A stretch of 64,000 nucleotides of DNA from NCBI GenBank assembly GCA_002328185.1, contig DCWQ01000041.1:167157-231156 (forward strand), written 5' to 3'. Below the pieces are notes generated by a model. It was not told the origin of the DNA. It saw only the letters and a list, made by a program, of their open reading frames with translations, and searched no databases. A program made the translations under genes and the position numbers. The stretch is from Dehalococcoidia bacterium UBA2158. Its GTDB lineage: Bacteria; Chloroflexota; Dehalococcoidia; Lucifugimonadales; UBA3495. This document shows positions 8,937 through 18,032 of this stretch, piece by piece. The stretch's first letter is position 1. Each line of letters opens with the position of its first letter.

Positions 8937-9279
8937 ATATCTCGATAGGGCTGAAAGGCTTGCTGATGTACTCATCGGCGCCCCGGGATAGCGTGGCTTC
9001 GCGGTCACCATATTGGTCTTTCGTGGTCAACATCACCACGTGGATATCCCTTGATTCGGGGCCCGACTTGATCTCGCTACACACGCCGTACCCACTCATG
9101 TTGGACACCATCACGTCGAGGATCAGGATGTTGGGTTTGGAGTCACGAATCACCGACATCGCTTGTACGCTGTCGCCAGCGATGGAGACGTCGTAACCAC
9201 CCTCATTGAGGATAAAGGTCAATGACCGAACGATGTTCGGCTCGTCGTCAACGACCAATATCTTATTTCCTAACAGCAA
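8902..9279 (-). pseudogene. Response-regulator receiver domain, truncated at its C-terminus
   Basis: A CheY-like receiver: acidic pair D11-D12, phosphoacceptor D55 in LILDVM, switch Thr at 85-86 and conserved K107 in SKPF. After SKPFSPIEILA the sequence leaves the family and stops within a few residues, so the last helix is lost. At that point the histidine kinase remnant begins in another frame (DIGQAVRQKF). The junction region GATATTGGC would fit both partners and may be a microhomology deletion point. The receiver might still fold, but no output domain or intact partner is left here. Confidence 0.75.
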
Positions 9280-9503
9280 TCACCGCCTCCAGGGCGGTCC
9301 AATGGCCACCGGACTTTATGCTTAATGGTGAAGTCCAGAATTGTCTGATTTAAGACTACCGCGCCTACCGTGCATGATGGTGTGAGAAACGTGTGATTAC
9401 CGTTATGGAATCTGGGAAACCGGCGCTGGTGTGAGGGGTTAAACCAGGGTTGAACGGTTGTGGACCGGGGGTTGTCGAGGCCCGATGTAGTCCCGTTGAA
9501 GGA

Positions 9504-10286
9504 CTACCGGGCCCTGGTCTTTTCCTCGTAGCCCCTGGGTGTGATTACCTTTCCGCTGTGGAGGTAGGTGGTGGAATTCCCGATCACGACAATGGTGACC
9601 ATGTCCACGGACTCGGCATCCTTTTCCAGGTCCTGGAGACTGGTGATTTTCACGCGCTGTCCGGGCCGAAACGCGTCGCCCACGATGCCCACCGGAGTGT
9701 CTCCCGGCCGGTGCTTAAGCAGTATCTCCTGGGCTTCCAGAAGCTGAGTCTGGCGGCGCTGGCTGCGCGGATTATAGAGGGCCACCACGAAATCGCCCTG
9801 GCCCGCCGCCTCCAGCCGTCCCCGAATCTTCGCCCAAGGTGTAAGCAGGTCGCTAAGGCTGATGGCGCAGAAGTCTTGCATCAACGGCGACCCTAGCACC
9901 GCCGCCGCCGCCTGCATCGCCGACACCCCTGGCACCGTCTCCACCATCGGGGTCTGGCCGTCCCAACCGCGGTCGGTGAGCACCCGGAACACCGGGCCGG
10001 ACATGCCGTAGATGCCGGCATCGCCCGAAGACACCACCGCCACGGTATTGCCCGCATAGGCCGAGTCTACCGCCGCTTCCGCCCGCTCCAATTCCTGGCC
10101 CAGTTCCATGGAGACCACGTCTTTCCCGGAGGTCAGGCCTTCGATCTGCTGGATATAGGCCCTGAATCCGACGATAACATCGCTCTCGGCCAGCGCCTGC
10201 GAGGCCGCGGGTGCCAGGTATTGGGCGTCCCCAGGGCCGAGGCCAACCAGATGTATCTTGCCTGTCTTTCCGGATGCGGTGGTCAT
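9504..10286 (-). CDS. cbiH: Precorrin-3B C17-methyltransferase
   Basis: A 260-residue tetrapyrrole methyltransferase. It has the N-terminal GLGPGDAQYLAP motif, the SSGDAGIYG signature typical of CbiH/CobJ near residues 85-93, VPGVSA, and LYNPRSQRR, which is diagnostic for CobJ/CbiH. It uses S-adenosylmethionine to methylate C17 with ring contraction in cobalamin synthesis. It is the last gene of the minus-strand cbi run, 21 bases after cbiG. In the oxygen-independent route the substrate is cobalt-precorrin-3, which the presence of cbiG, cbiD and cbiX supports. Confidence 0.93.
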   Translation of the reverse strand: MTTASGKTGKIHLVGLGPGDAQYLAPAASQALAESDVIVGFRAYIQQIEGLTSGKDVVSMELGQELERAEAAVDSAYAGNTVAVVSSGDAGIYGMSGPVFRVLTDRGWDGQTPMVETVPGVSAMQAAAAVLGSPLMQDFCAISLSDLLTPWAKIRGRLEAAGQGDFVVALYNPRSQRRQTQLLEAQEILLKHRPGDTPVGIVGDAFRPGQRVKITSLQDLEKDAESVDMVTIVVIGNSTTYLHSGKVITPRGYEEKTRAR

Positions 10287-10307
10287 TAACTTGCGCTCCC
10301 CACGGCG

Positions 10308-11444
10308 TTAGGTCGTGTTGAAATTCTTTCGAGCCACGGCGATGGTCGCCCTGGCGGTCTTTTTTCTGGTTACCAATAATTCTTCTGCATCAGCGGTCAA
10401 AAGCGCGGCCGGCTCGGCCACCCCCCAGACACCGACCAGCCCGTGGGCCCGCTCCGACTTGGAGGTGATGGCTCCAGGGTCGGTCTCAAATACTTGGTTC
10501 AGCTCCTCACCCTGGAGGAAGGACAGGGGCACTCCGTGACGTTCGGCCAGTTGCTCAAGTCCCGGCTCGCCTCGTTTGATCTCGGCGGTGGCGATCTCAG
10601 CCAGGCAGTCCAGGGACAGCCCGTTCTCCTGAAAAGTCTCGGCCAGCAGCGACTCTAGCTCCTCCACCGGGACTCCCCTGCGGCAACCCATGCCCACCAC
10701 CAGGCTCCGGGGCCGGTAGACCACCGTGATCTTGTCCGCCAGCAGCGTGTCTAAGGCGTCTGTCTTGTCGGTGATCACCAGCGCCGCGGCACAGGCCGAA
10801 GCGGCCAGGTCTTCCAGCGCCGGATACCCCGTGATGTTTTCCGGCAGCGGATTTTCTTTGGGCCACCAGCCGGGCTCACCCGCTCCCTGCCAGACGCCGA
10901 CCGGGTGGCCGTTGATGACGGCGGCGCTGGCGCGGGTGATAGCGGTGGAATCGGCCACCAACCGCCAATCAAACTCCCGCCCAAGCAGGTCCACAGCCAG
11001 GGTGCCCGAGGCGTGGGAGGCCGACGTTATCACTGCCCTGGCCCTCAGATGTTGCGCCACTTCCTGGGCCAGCTTGTCGGCCCCGCCCACGTGCCCAGAG
11101 ATAAGACTCACGCAGAAGCTGCCGGCGTCGTCGACGCAGACCACCGCCGGATCAACTTGTTTGCTCTCCAATAATGGCGCCAGTAGCCGGATCGTGGCCC
11201 CGGCGGATAAGAACAGCACCAGACTGGAATACTCGGCGAAGGCTCGTTTCACCACGGGTCTTAGCGGCAGGTCGAAGGCCTCTCCGGTGTCGCCATCCTC
11301 GCGAAAGCGGCGGTCGATGAACAGTGTGGATTCGCGACCTAAAGACCCAGCCAGCTTCCGCGCCATGCTTGCCCCGTTGCGCGTGAGGGCGATGATGGCC
11401 GTTTTGCCATCGCCCGCATTTTCTGGGATGTTATCCTTTTCCAT
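10308..11444 (-). CDS. cbiG: Cobalt-precorrin-5A hydrolase
   Basis: About 378 residues. The N-terminal part has AIIALTRNG and the mid-domain has LVLFLSAGATIRLLAPLL and DDAGSFCVSLISGHVGGA. The C-terminal part has GMGCRRGVPVEELESLL and IATAEIKRGEPGL, both typical of CbiG. The enzyme opens the delta-lactone of cobalt-precorrin-5A and releases acetaldehyde, a step found only in the anaerobic pathway. I place the start at the ATG at 11444 rather than at an in-frame start at 11543, because the upstream residues are unlike the family and overlap cbiF. Overlap with cbiF is 14 bases. Confidence 0.92.
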   Translation of the reverse strand: MEKDNIPENAGDGKTAIIALTRNGASMARKLAGSLGRESTLFIDRRFREDGDTGEAFDLPLRPVVKRAFAEYSSLVLFLSAGATIRLLAPLLESKQVDPAVVCVDDAGSFCVSLISGHVGGADKLAQEVAQHLRARAVITSASHASGTLAVDLLGREFDWRLVADSTAITRASAAVINGHPVGVWQGAGEPGWWPKENPLPENITGYPALEDLAASACAAALVITDKTDALDTLLADKITVVYRPRSLVVGMGCRRGVPVEELESLLAETFQENGLSLDCLAEIATAEIKRGEPGLEQLAERHGVPLSFLQGEELNQVFETDPGAITSKSERAHGLVGVWGVAEPAALLTADAEELLVTRKKTARATIAVARKNFNTT

Positions 11445-12243
11445 TGCCACTGGCCTGGGTCCCAGAGCCCTTCCGGTAACGGTGGGTGTAATTGGCGGAA
11501 TACAGGTGGGAAACCGCTCCAGCAGCGTCCAATCCAGGGTCAACGGCGTCGCCCACTATGATCAGGGCCTGCAGGGTAATCTTGGCTGCCCGCACCTTGT
11601 CGGCGATGTCTTTCAACGTGCCCCGGATCACCAGTTCGTCCGGCCATCCCACGCGGTAGACCACGGCCACCGGGGTGTCTTCGGTGTACCCGGAGGACGT
11701 AAGCTCACCGACGACCTTGGTCATCCGGGTGATGCTCAGGAAGATGACCATGGTGCAACCGTGGACTGCCAGGTCTTTGATCTGCTCGCCCTCGGGCATG
11801 GCCACCCGGCCCTCCATCCGGGTCATGATCACGGTCTGGGATTTCTCTGGGACGGTGAGTTCGGATTTCAGAACTGCCGCTGCGGCGAAGGCTGCGCTGA
11901 CTCCGGGGATGATCTCGAATTCGACGCCTTCTTTCTCCAGAATACGTATCTGCTCCAGGATGGCCCCGTAGATCGAGGGGTCGCCGCTCTGCACGCGGGC
12001 TACGGTCTTGCCCTCGCGGACAGAGCTCAATTCAAGCTCCATTATCTCGTCCAGGTTCATCTCTTTGCTGCCGACGACCTTGGCGCCTCCTTTGGCGAAC
12101 CCCACCACTTCCGGGGGCACCAGAGAATCGGCGAAGATCACCACGTCGGCCGACTCGATGATTCGCTTTGCTTTCAGTGTCAGCAGTTCCGGGTCTCCCG
12201 GTCCGCCTCCGACTATATAGACCTTGCCTTTGGTTTGGATCAT
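11431..12243 (-). CDS. cbiF: Precorrin-4 C11-methyltransferase
   Basis: A 270-residue SAM-dependent methylase with VYIVGGGPGDPELLTLKA at the N-terminus, VIFADSLVPPE, RVQSGDPSIYGAILEQ, and the CbiF/CobM marker TVIMTRMEGRVAMPEGE. It methylates C11 of cobalt-precorrin-4. The gene follows cbiL by 15 bases and overlaps the start of cbiG, which argues for translational coupling. Length is normal for the family. Confidence 0.93.
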   Translation of the reverse strand: MIQTKGKVYIVGGGPGDPELLTLKAKRIIESADVVIFADSLVPPEVVGFAKGGAKVVGSKEMNLDEIMELELSSVREGKTVARVQSGDPSIYGAILEQIRILEKEGVEFEIIPGVSAAFAAAAVLKSELTVPEKSQTVIMTRMEGRVAMPEGEQIKDLAVHGCTMVIFLSITRMTKVVGELTSSGYTEDTPVAVVYRVGWPDELVIRGTLKDIADKVRAAKITLQALIIVGDAVDPGLDAAGAVSHLYSANYTHRYRKGSGTQASGNGKG

Positions 12244-12258
12244 TCTTTCGTCCTTAGA

Positions 12259-12999
12259 TTATTGCCGGGGTTTGTTTGGGGGATTCCCTTTGACTATGAG
12301 AAGTGAGAAGTAGTCCATGTCTTCTTCCGTTATCTTCGTCACGTCTTTGATGACTTTCTCGCGGTCGGTACTGACGCGGCGCACGTAGGTGCTCTGTCCG
12401 GTTAGCCCGAGTTCTTCCAGTTCCGCCAATGTTTTCACGATATTGGGGCTGACCTTCATCAATACTACCGTATCAAAATTGGATGTGGCATCTGACAGGT
12501 CGTCCAACCCGTAGGCCGCCGGCAGGATGGCCAGCCGCTGCCCGTGGGTGACCAGTGGCACCCCCGAACTGGCCGCCGCAGCCATCACCGATGATACACC
12601 GGGGATGATCACTACGGGGGCCTCCGGGCACAATTCCTGGACCCCGGTTAACACGTAGGAGAAAGTGCTGAAAAGCATTGGGTCGCCCTCAGTGAGGAAG
12701 GCCACATCCTGCCCTTTGCTCAGATGCCCGGCCACCAATTCCGAGGCTTCACGCCAGACTTGGGCCGCGCCCTTGGCGTCGTCGGTGGGGAATGGGGCCC
12801 GCAGGATCTCTTGCTCTGGCTTTACATATTCTTTGACGATGGTCAGTGCGTAGCTGTCTCGCCGGTTGGCGGCCTGGGGCACGCAGATGACCGGGACTTT
12901 TTGCAGGGCTTTCAGGGCTTTCAGGGTCAGCAGTTCGGGGTCGCCAGGGCCGACACCAATGCCGTATAGACAGCCGAATGTAGTGGATGTTTCTGGCAT
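12259..12999 (-). CDS. cbiL: Precorrin-2 C20-methyltransferase
   Basis: A 246-residue methylase with YGIGVGPGDPELLTLKALKA, then VPVICVPQA and FLTEGDPMLFSTFSYV, the CbiL/CobI pattern. It adds the C20 methyl group to cobalt-sirohydrochlorin, the first committed methylation of the corrin branch. It sits 9 bases after cbiT in the same operon. No oddities seen. Confidence 0.92.
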   Translation of the reverse strand: MPETSTTFGCLYGIGVGPGDPELLTLKALKALQKVPVICVPQAANRRDSYALTIVKEYVKPEQEILRAPFPTDDAKGAAQVWREASELVAGHLSKGQDVAFLTEGDPMLFSTFSYVLTGVQELCPEAPVVIIPGVSSVMAAAASSGVPLVTHGQRLAILPAAYGLDDLSDATSNFDTVVLMKVSPNIVKTLAELEELGLTGQSTYVRRVSTDREKVIKDVTKITEEDMDYFSLLIVKGNPPNKPRQ

Positions 13000-13008
13000 A
13001 GCGGCTGC

Positions 13009-13620
13009 CTAGTTTCCGCGCCGTCCGGAGACGATGAAAACCGGGTTGAGCGACTCCAGCCGCACCGCGCCGTCGGGCATCTTTTTGCCCCTGGAGGCGG
13101 CAACCTGGGTGATGTCAGCAGACAGCCCTAGCCTGGTGAGTTGGCGGTAGGTTTCCGATGTGCGTTCCAGCACCGCCAGATTGACCACGATCGTTCCATC
13201 AGGGTTGAGACGGGTGACGGTGTACTCCAATATCTCGGACAGGTTGCCGCCACTGCCGCCGACGAAGACCGAGTCGGGACTAGGCAGGTCTTCCAGCACA
13301 CCAGGGGCTTCTCCGGCCACGATGTGAACGTTTTCGGCGCCCCATTGGGCCACATTGGCTTCCAATAGGGGCAGGAAATCGGTGTCGCGTTCGATGGAAA
13401 ATACTTGGCCACGGTTGGCTATGAGGGCTGATTCCACGGACACGGACCCGGTGCCCGCGCCGATGTCCCAGACCACGCTATCCGCCCGGAGACCCATTGA
13501 GTAAAGACTGACGGCCCGTACTTCCCGCTTGGTGATTTGGCCCTTGCTGGGGCGGCGCTGCTCGAAAGCGTCGTCCGGGAGACCGAGAGACCGGCGTATT
13601 TCCGACAAATCCTTAACCAC
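13009..13620 (-). CDS. cbiT: Cobalt-precorrin C15-methyltransferase (decarboxylating), CbiT subunit
   Basis: A 203-residue Rossmann methyltransferase. It has GLPDDAFEQ then KGQITKREVRAVSL, and the SAM-binding WDIGAGTGSVSVE at 51-62. Later come VFVGGSGGNLSEI and VVNLAVLERT, typical of CbiT. It methylates C15 and decarboxylates the C12 acetate. It starts with GTG at 13620 and overlaps the end of cbiD by 8 bases. The partner CbiE, often fused to CbiT (CobL), is not in this window. Confidence 0.92.
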   Translation of the reverse strand: MVKDLSEIRRSLGLPDDAFEQRRPSKGQITKREVRAVSLYSMGLRADSVVWDIGAGTGSVSVESALIANRGQVFSIERDTDFLPLLEANVAQWGAENVHIVAGEAPGVLEDLPSPDSVFVGGSGGNLSEILEYTVTRLNPDGTIVVNLAVLERTSETYRQLTRLGLSADITQVAASRGKKMPDGAVRLESLNPVFIVSGRRGN

Positions 13621-14824
13621 GTTGTGTCGCCCCTGTTGCGGAGGTCATAGGGATGCCTTCGGGGGAAGTAGAGGCGTAGCCCAAAAGCGTGCCGTCAAAG
13701 TCGAAGCACATGGCATCGACAATCAATTTGTTCGCATCGTCTCCCAGTAGCTTGTGGCTCTCGTCGCAGACCATCTGACTGAGCAGTGTGAACAAGGAGA
13801 GTTGGCTGTTGGCCAACGCGATCTCGCCTAAGTGGCGGCCCGAGGTGGTCGCAGCCATCTCTTTTTGAAGTTTCTTGGACGCGCCGCATTGTCCGGCCAG
13901 TCCGGCCAGGAAAGTTGTGTCCACCTTGTTGCCGGCCACGTGGGTCACGAAATGCCCCATGGCCATCTTGGAGAACTTGCCGACCATGCCCACGTGGGTC
14001 GCGCGTTTGAATCCTCGGGCCACGCAACGTTTAATGGCCGAGCCGCTGAATATCCCGATACCCACGTAGGCCATATCCGGCAGGTCTAGGTGGTTCTTGG
14101 TAAAGGCTTCGCTGGCCAGGCCGGTGGCCAGCACCATGTGGTTGATGTTGTTGGTGGCGGCGACGTCGACGGCCAGGTTCACGCTGGCCCGCCAGGCGGC
14201 GGTGGAGTAAGGCTGGACCACGCCGGTGCTGCCCAGGATGGATATGCCGCCGATAACGCCAAGTCGGGCGTTGGTGGTCTTCAGAGCGATTTCTTCGCCG
14301 GTGGGAACTGACAGTTCCACGATGATGCCCTTGCCTGGCTCGATGCCGTGGGCCTTGCCGGCTTCGAGAGCGTGTTCGATGATCATCCGCCGGGGCACTC
14401 GGGTTACGGCCGGTTCGCCCACCGGGATGCCGGTGCCGGGGAAGTGAACTATGCCGACGCCGACCCCGCCAGTGATGGTCAGACCTTCTTCTGTCGCTGG
14501 ACCGAGGCTAATTGTGGCGCAGATCTCCGCTCCGTGAGTCGCGTCTGGGTCGTCACCGCCGTCTTTAATAACCGAGCAGAGGACTTTTTCGCTGCCCATG
14601 GTTCTGTCCGTCCACTCACAGCGGTTTATGGTGAATTCGACGTCTTTGCCCATCGGCAGGTGGATGGTCACTTTGTCGACGGGGTTTCCGGTCAGAAGAG
14701 CAGTGATGGCCGCTTTGGTTGCAGCGGTGGCGCAGGCGCCGGTGGTGTACCCGGTCCGCAATCCCTTGCCCCGTACCGTCGGCCGGCTGTAGTCACTCTC
14801 AGGCCTGGGCTTGGCCGGGCTCAT
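13613..14824 (-). CDS. cbiD: Cobalt-precorrin-5B C1-methyltransferase
   Basis: About 403 residues. The N-terminal GLRTGYTTGACATAATKAA is the signature of CbiD; later blocks include GVGIVHFPG, GVIGGISILGSTGVVQP and GSAIKRCVARGF. It methylates C1 in the anaerobic pathway and has no counterpart of the same family in the aerobic one. The start at the ATG at 14824 overlaps cbiX by 4 bases (ATGA). An in-frame start at 15007 is rejected because the extra residues are a shadow of cbiX. Confidence 0.93.
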   Translation of the reverse strand: MSPAKPRPESDYSRPTVRGKGLRTGYTTGACATAATKAAITALLTGNPVDKVTIHLPMGKDVEFTINRCEWTDRTMGSEKVLCSVIKDGGDDPDATHGAEICATISLGPATEEGLTITGGVGVGIVHFPGTGIPVGEPAVTRVPRRMIIEHALEAGKAHGIEPGKGIIVELSVPTGEEIALKTTNARLGVIGGISILGSTGVVQPYSTAAWRASVNLAVDVAATNNINHMVLATGLASEAFTKNHLDLPDMAYVGIGIFSGSAIKRCVARGFKRATHVGMVGKFSKMAMGHFVTHVAGNKVDTTFLAGLAGQCGASKKLQKEMAATTSGRHLGEIALANSQLSLFTLLSQMVCDESHKLLGDDANKLIVDAMCFDFDGTLLGYASTSPEGIPMTSATGATQRG

Positions 14825-15741
14825 GACGCCGCCTGACTCCAAACTTGCCGCACACGGTTGGCGGTGATGGCCACAATCTTGTCGTCGATACCCAGGGGAG
14901 GCGTCACAGACATGACGACATCGGGATACCGCTCTTTGATCAGCTCCATGCCGCCGATGACGTTTCTCTGCAGGATGATGCCCGGAAAGAATAGATAGGG
15001 GACACACATGATGGACGAGACGTTGCGTGTTTCGGCCAGCTCGGCGGCTGCAGCATCCATGGTGGGGTCACCGTAATGGGACTGGGCCACCGCTACAGCG
15101 TAGTCCGCGCCCAGTTTCCCTTCGATCAGTTGGCCCAGTTCTTCCAGCCAGATGCAATCGTCGTATTCGGTCTTGGTGCCCGCCTTGACCAGCAGGATGC
15201 CCTTAGGACCGGTTCCTTGGCCTAAAACGGTGGAGTCCCCGGCTTCTAGTTCCCGGACTCTCTGCACCACCAGGTCAGCCAGGTTCGGGTCCAACCCCAG
15301 GCCGCCGGCCAGGTGCAGTTGGATCCCCGGCAATTGACCGCGGACTTCTTCGATGATCTCTTCCATCTCTAGGGTGGCGTGTTTGCCGTTGCCCAGCAGA
15401 AACGGGGCCAGAACAACGTTGTGGATGCCCCGGTCGTCCAGCATCTTGACCGCTTCCGGAGGGAATGGCTCAAGAAATTCTAGACATGATAGGACCATCT
15501 GCGACTGATCCAGCTCCAGCATCCCTTGTAGCCGGTTGGCCGCTTGTTTCAGGCCGTCTGGCGTGCTGGGGCAGTCTTGGCACCAAACCGGAGTTCCAGC
15601 CGACTCCCCTGACGGAGTCTTTGACTGAAGCCAGGCGCAAGAGCACTCGGCTTTGCTGGTGCCGCGTTGGCTGCCGTGTCCCAGCAAGACCACTCCCCAG
15701 CGGTCGTTGCCATTTTCTTTACCGTTCTCAAGTTCGTTCAC
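14821..15741 (-). CDS. cbiX: Sirohydrochlorin cobaltochelatase, two-domain form
   Basis: A 306-residue CbiX-type chelatase. The first half has LLGHGSQRG (H22) and the second metal-site His in LGNGKHATLEME (H121). The second half repeats the fold, with QSHYGDPTMDAA (His at 222) and VPYLFFPGIILQRNVI. It inserts cobalt into sirohydrochlorin, placing cobalt early as in the anaerobic route. The GTG start at 15741 overlaps the cbiC stop by 4 bases (GTGA). The Cys-rich stretch near 33-57 (CSC, CQDC) is not usual and might bind a metal; that is speculation. Confidence 0.88.
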   Translation of the reverse strand: MNELENGKENGNDRWGVVLLGHGSQRGTSKAECSCAWLQSKTPSGESAGTPVWCQDCPSTPDGLKQAANRLQGMLELDQSQMVLSCLEFLEPFPPEAVKMLDDRGIHNVVLAPFLLGNGKHATLEMEEIIEEVRGQLPGIQLHLAGGLGLDPNLADLVVQRVRELEAGDSTVLGQGTGPKGILLVKAGTKTEYDDCIWLEELGQLIEGKLGADYAVAVAQSHYGDPTMDAAAAELAETRNVSSIMCVPYLFFPGIILQRNVIGGMELIKERYPDVVMSVTPPLGIDDKIVAITANRVRQVWSQAAS

Positions 15742-16388
15742 AAAGAAACCTCTTTGAGGGCCAGTCCCAGCAGAGCGTTGACCGTGGCCGCTGCCGCTGA
15801 ACTGCCGCCGCGCTTCTCCCAGATGGAGATGTAGGGCACGTCAACGTTTTTCAGTTCGGCCTTGGACTCAGCGCAGGCGATGAAGCCCACCGGCATGCCG
15901 ATGACCAGCGCGGGGGTGACCTCACCTGAATCCACCATGTCCAGCAGTGCCAGAAGGGCGGTGGGGGCGTTCCCGACCACGGCGATGGCGCCGCTAAGTT
16001 GGGGCGTCAGTTCTCGGATGGCCGCCACGGAACGGGTGGTGCCGTCGGATTTGGCCCGTTCTGCGGTGTTGAGCGTGTCGATCTGGCAGTGGGTCGTAAT
16101 GCCGCACTTGCCTAGCAGGGCCTTGGATATGCCGACCTCCACCATGCGCACATCTGTGACCACGGCCGCCTGGGCTTTGATGGCGGCGATGCCGATATCC
16201 ACCGCGCCGGGGCTGAATCCCACGGCTTTGGCTATCTCGGGGTCACCTTCGGCCCGCACAATGCGGCACACCACGTAGCGCTCTTCGGGCGTGAGGCCGT
16301 CTAACTGGGGCAGGCTGGCTTCAACGACTTCGATGCTTAGGCGGTCGATCTCGTCTGGAAGTAGGGCGTATTTCTCGACTAATGACAT
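15738..16388 (-). CDS. cbiC: Cobalt-precorrin-8 methylmutase
   Basis: A 216-residue CbiC/CobH protein. It has RIVRAEGDPEIAKAV, the conserved catalytic His region GITTHCQID, and IVVGNAPTALLAL-like and GMPVGFIACAESK segments. It moves the C11 methyl group to C12 to form cobyrinate. It is the first cbi gene of the run, 109 bases after hemA. A weak T-poor hairpin region separates them, so co-transcription with hemA is possible but not shown. Confidence 0.93.
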   Translation of the reverse strand: MSLVEKYALLPDEIDRLSIEVVEASLPQLDGLTPEERYVVCRIVRAEGDPEIAKAVGFSPGAVDIGIAAIKAQAAVVTDVRMVEVGISKALLGKCGITTHCQIDTLNTAERAKSDGTTRSVAAIRELTPQLSGAIAVVGNAPTALLALLDMVDSGEVTPALVIGMPVGFIACAESKAELKNVDVPYISIWEKRGGSSAAAATVNALLGLALKEVSL

Positions 16389-16497
16389 GACAATACCGAT
16401 GTTACCGGTGTGTTATTATAGCCGGTTTCACGATGTGAGGGCAGGGGGAGAAGCGGTAAGAAGCCCTGAAGTGGTTACCTGAAGGGGTTAACAAGGA

Positions 16498-17784
16498 TTA
16501 ATCAGGGCTTTTAGGGCCTTCTTCGCTCAGGTGAAAAATGTCCCGGGCGATCTGAAGTTCCTCGGGGCCTTTTCGCTCTTTCAGGAACATGGTCGGGTCG
16601 TGCAGCAGTTTGTTCACGATAGCCCGGGTCATGGCGTCCAGCGACTCCAGACCTTCGGCGTCCAGCTTACCGTTGAGCTTCCGCACTGTTTTGTGCAGTT
16701 CCAGGGAACGGATTTGGTCCGCCCGGTCGCGCAGTTCGATCACGGTGGGCAGGGCTTCCAGATCCAAGCACCACTGGCGGAACTGCTGGGCTTCGTCGGT
16801 GGCCAATTCCTCGGCCCACTCGGCTTCCTCGACCTTCTTGTCCCTACTGGCCTGGGACGCCGATTCCAGGTCGTCGACATCGTTCAAGAACACGTTCTGC
16901 ACCTGGGCGGCCTCGGGGTCTATGTCTCTGGGAACGGCGATGTCGATGAGCAAGAGGGGCCGTTCGGGGCGGACGGCCATGGTGTCGCCGATCAGGCCGG
17001 CTTCCAGCACATATCCGGGAGACCCGGTGCAGCCGATGACGATGTCCGACTCGCGCAGAGCTTTGGGCATCCCATCGAAGGTTATGGCTTGGGCAGAGAG
17101 GCTGGCGGCCAGCTCTTCCGCGCGTTGGAAGGTGCGGTTGGTCACGGTGATGTCGGTCACTCCGGACAGGCTTAGCACCTCGGCGGCCAGTTCTCCGGCC
17201 TCGCCAGCGCCCACAACCAAGACCCGGCTGCTGGAGAGGTCACCCAGCACCGACTTGGCCATCTCGACGCAAGCCCTGCTCACCGAGAGGGCGTTTCTGC
17301 TGATCCCGGTCTCGCGTCGGACCCTGCGGCCAACACGCAAAGCTTGCTGAAATAGCTGGGCCAAGGGGCCTTGGGCGGTGCCAGCGGTGGTTGCGGCCTC
17401 GTAGGCGTCGCGGACCTGGCCGATTATCTGCTCCTCACCCAGGATCATGGAATCGAGACTGGAGGCCACCCGGAACAAGTGGTGGATGCAGTCGTATCCG
17501 CGATACACGTAGAGATACCGGTCAACGTCCAGCAGCGAGATGCCGAACCGCCCTACCAAGAATTGTTTCACGCGGTCGGCCCCGGCTTCAGCACTGGCCG
17601 CTTCCTCGGGCAGTTCTAGGGTGTAGAACTCGGAACGATTGCAGGTGGACAGGATAACACCGGACGCGCCGTGACTGTTCATAGCGCTAAGAGCTTCGGG
17701 AAGTTGCTCTTTGTTCAGCGAAAGGCGTTCCCGGACTTCAACGGGCGCGGTCCGGTGGTTTAGTCCAACGACTAGGAATTCCAA
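16498..17784 (-). CDS. hemA: Glutamyl-tRNA reductase
   Basis: A 428-residue GluTR. It starts LVVGLNHRTAPVEVRE, has the catalytic Cys48 in STCNRSEFY, SLDSMILGEEQIIGQVRDAY, the NADPH-binding VLVVGAGEAGELAAE, and a C-terminal dimerisation region. It reduces glutamyl-tRNA to glutamate-1-semialdehyde, the first step of C5-pathway tetrapyrrole synthesis. Its place just before the cbi genes suggests that the block makes corrinoid from glutamate. The 248-base region upstream was checked for a cobalamin riboswitch; no GCCACTG B12 box was found. Confidence 0.95.
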   Translation of the reverse strand: MEFLVVGLNHRTAPVEVRERLSLNKEQLPEALSAMNSHGASGVILSTCNRSEFYTLELPEEAASAEAGADRVKQFLVGRFGISLLDVDRYLYVYRGYDCIHHLFRVASSLDSMILGEEQIIGQVRDAYEAATTAGTAQGPLAQLFQQALRVGRRVRRETGISRNALSVSRACVEMAKSVLGDLSSSRVLVVGAGEAGELAAEVLSLSGVTDITVTNRTFQRAEELAASLSAQAITFDGMPKALRESDIVIGCTGSPGYVLEAGLIGDTMAVRPERPLLLIDIAVPRDIDPEAAQVQNVFLNDVDDLESASQASRDKKVEEAEWAEELATDEAQQFRQWCLDLEALPTVIELRDRADQIRSLELHKTVRKLNGKLDAEGLESLDAMTRAIVNKLLHDPTMFLKERKGPEELQIARDIFHLSEEGPKSPD

Positions 17785-18032
17785 GTTCTCTCCGGGAATT
17801 AGTCTATTTTTGTTTTGCCGGTTATCTTTATCGAAATGTCAGTTCGCCGATTGGATGTGGCCATTCACTGAGTGGACTCGTGGCGCGATGTGATTGTCAT
17901 TTTAATAACGGGGAAATCTCTGGAACAAGGCTCCAGAAACCTACTAATATCTACAGAAATCTTCAGGGATTAAGTTTAGAAATTCAGGCCACATAGGAGT
18001 GTAGATGGCGCACTCCACCCTGTCAACGGGCG

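Noticed and set aside
10726..12306. A 526-codon plus-strand frame over cbiG and cbiF
   Set aside because: Both cbi genes on the other strand have full family motifs; this frame has none.
17785..18032. Possible cobalamin riboswitch upstream of hemA
   Set aside because: No GCCACTG B12 box or expected stem arrangement could be found.
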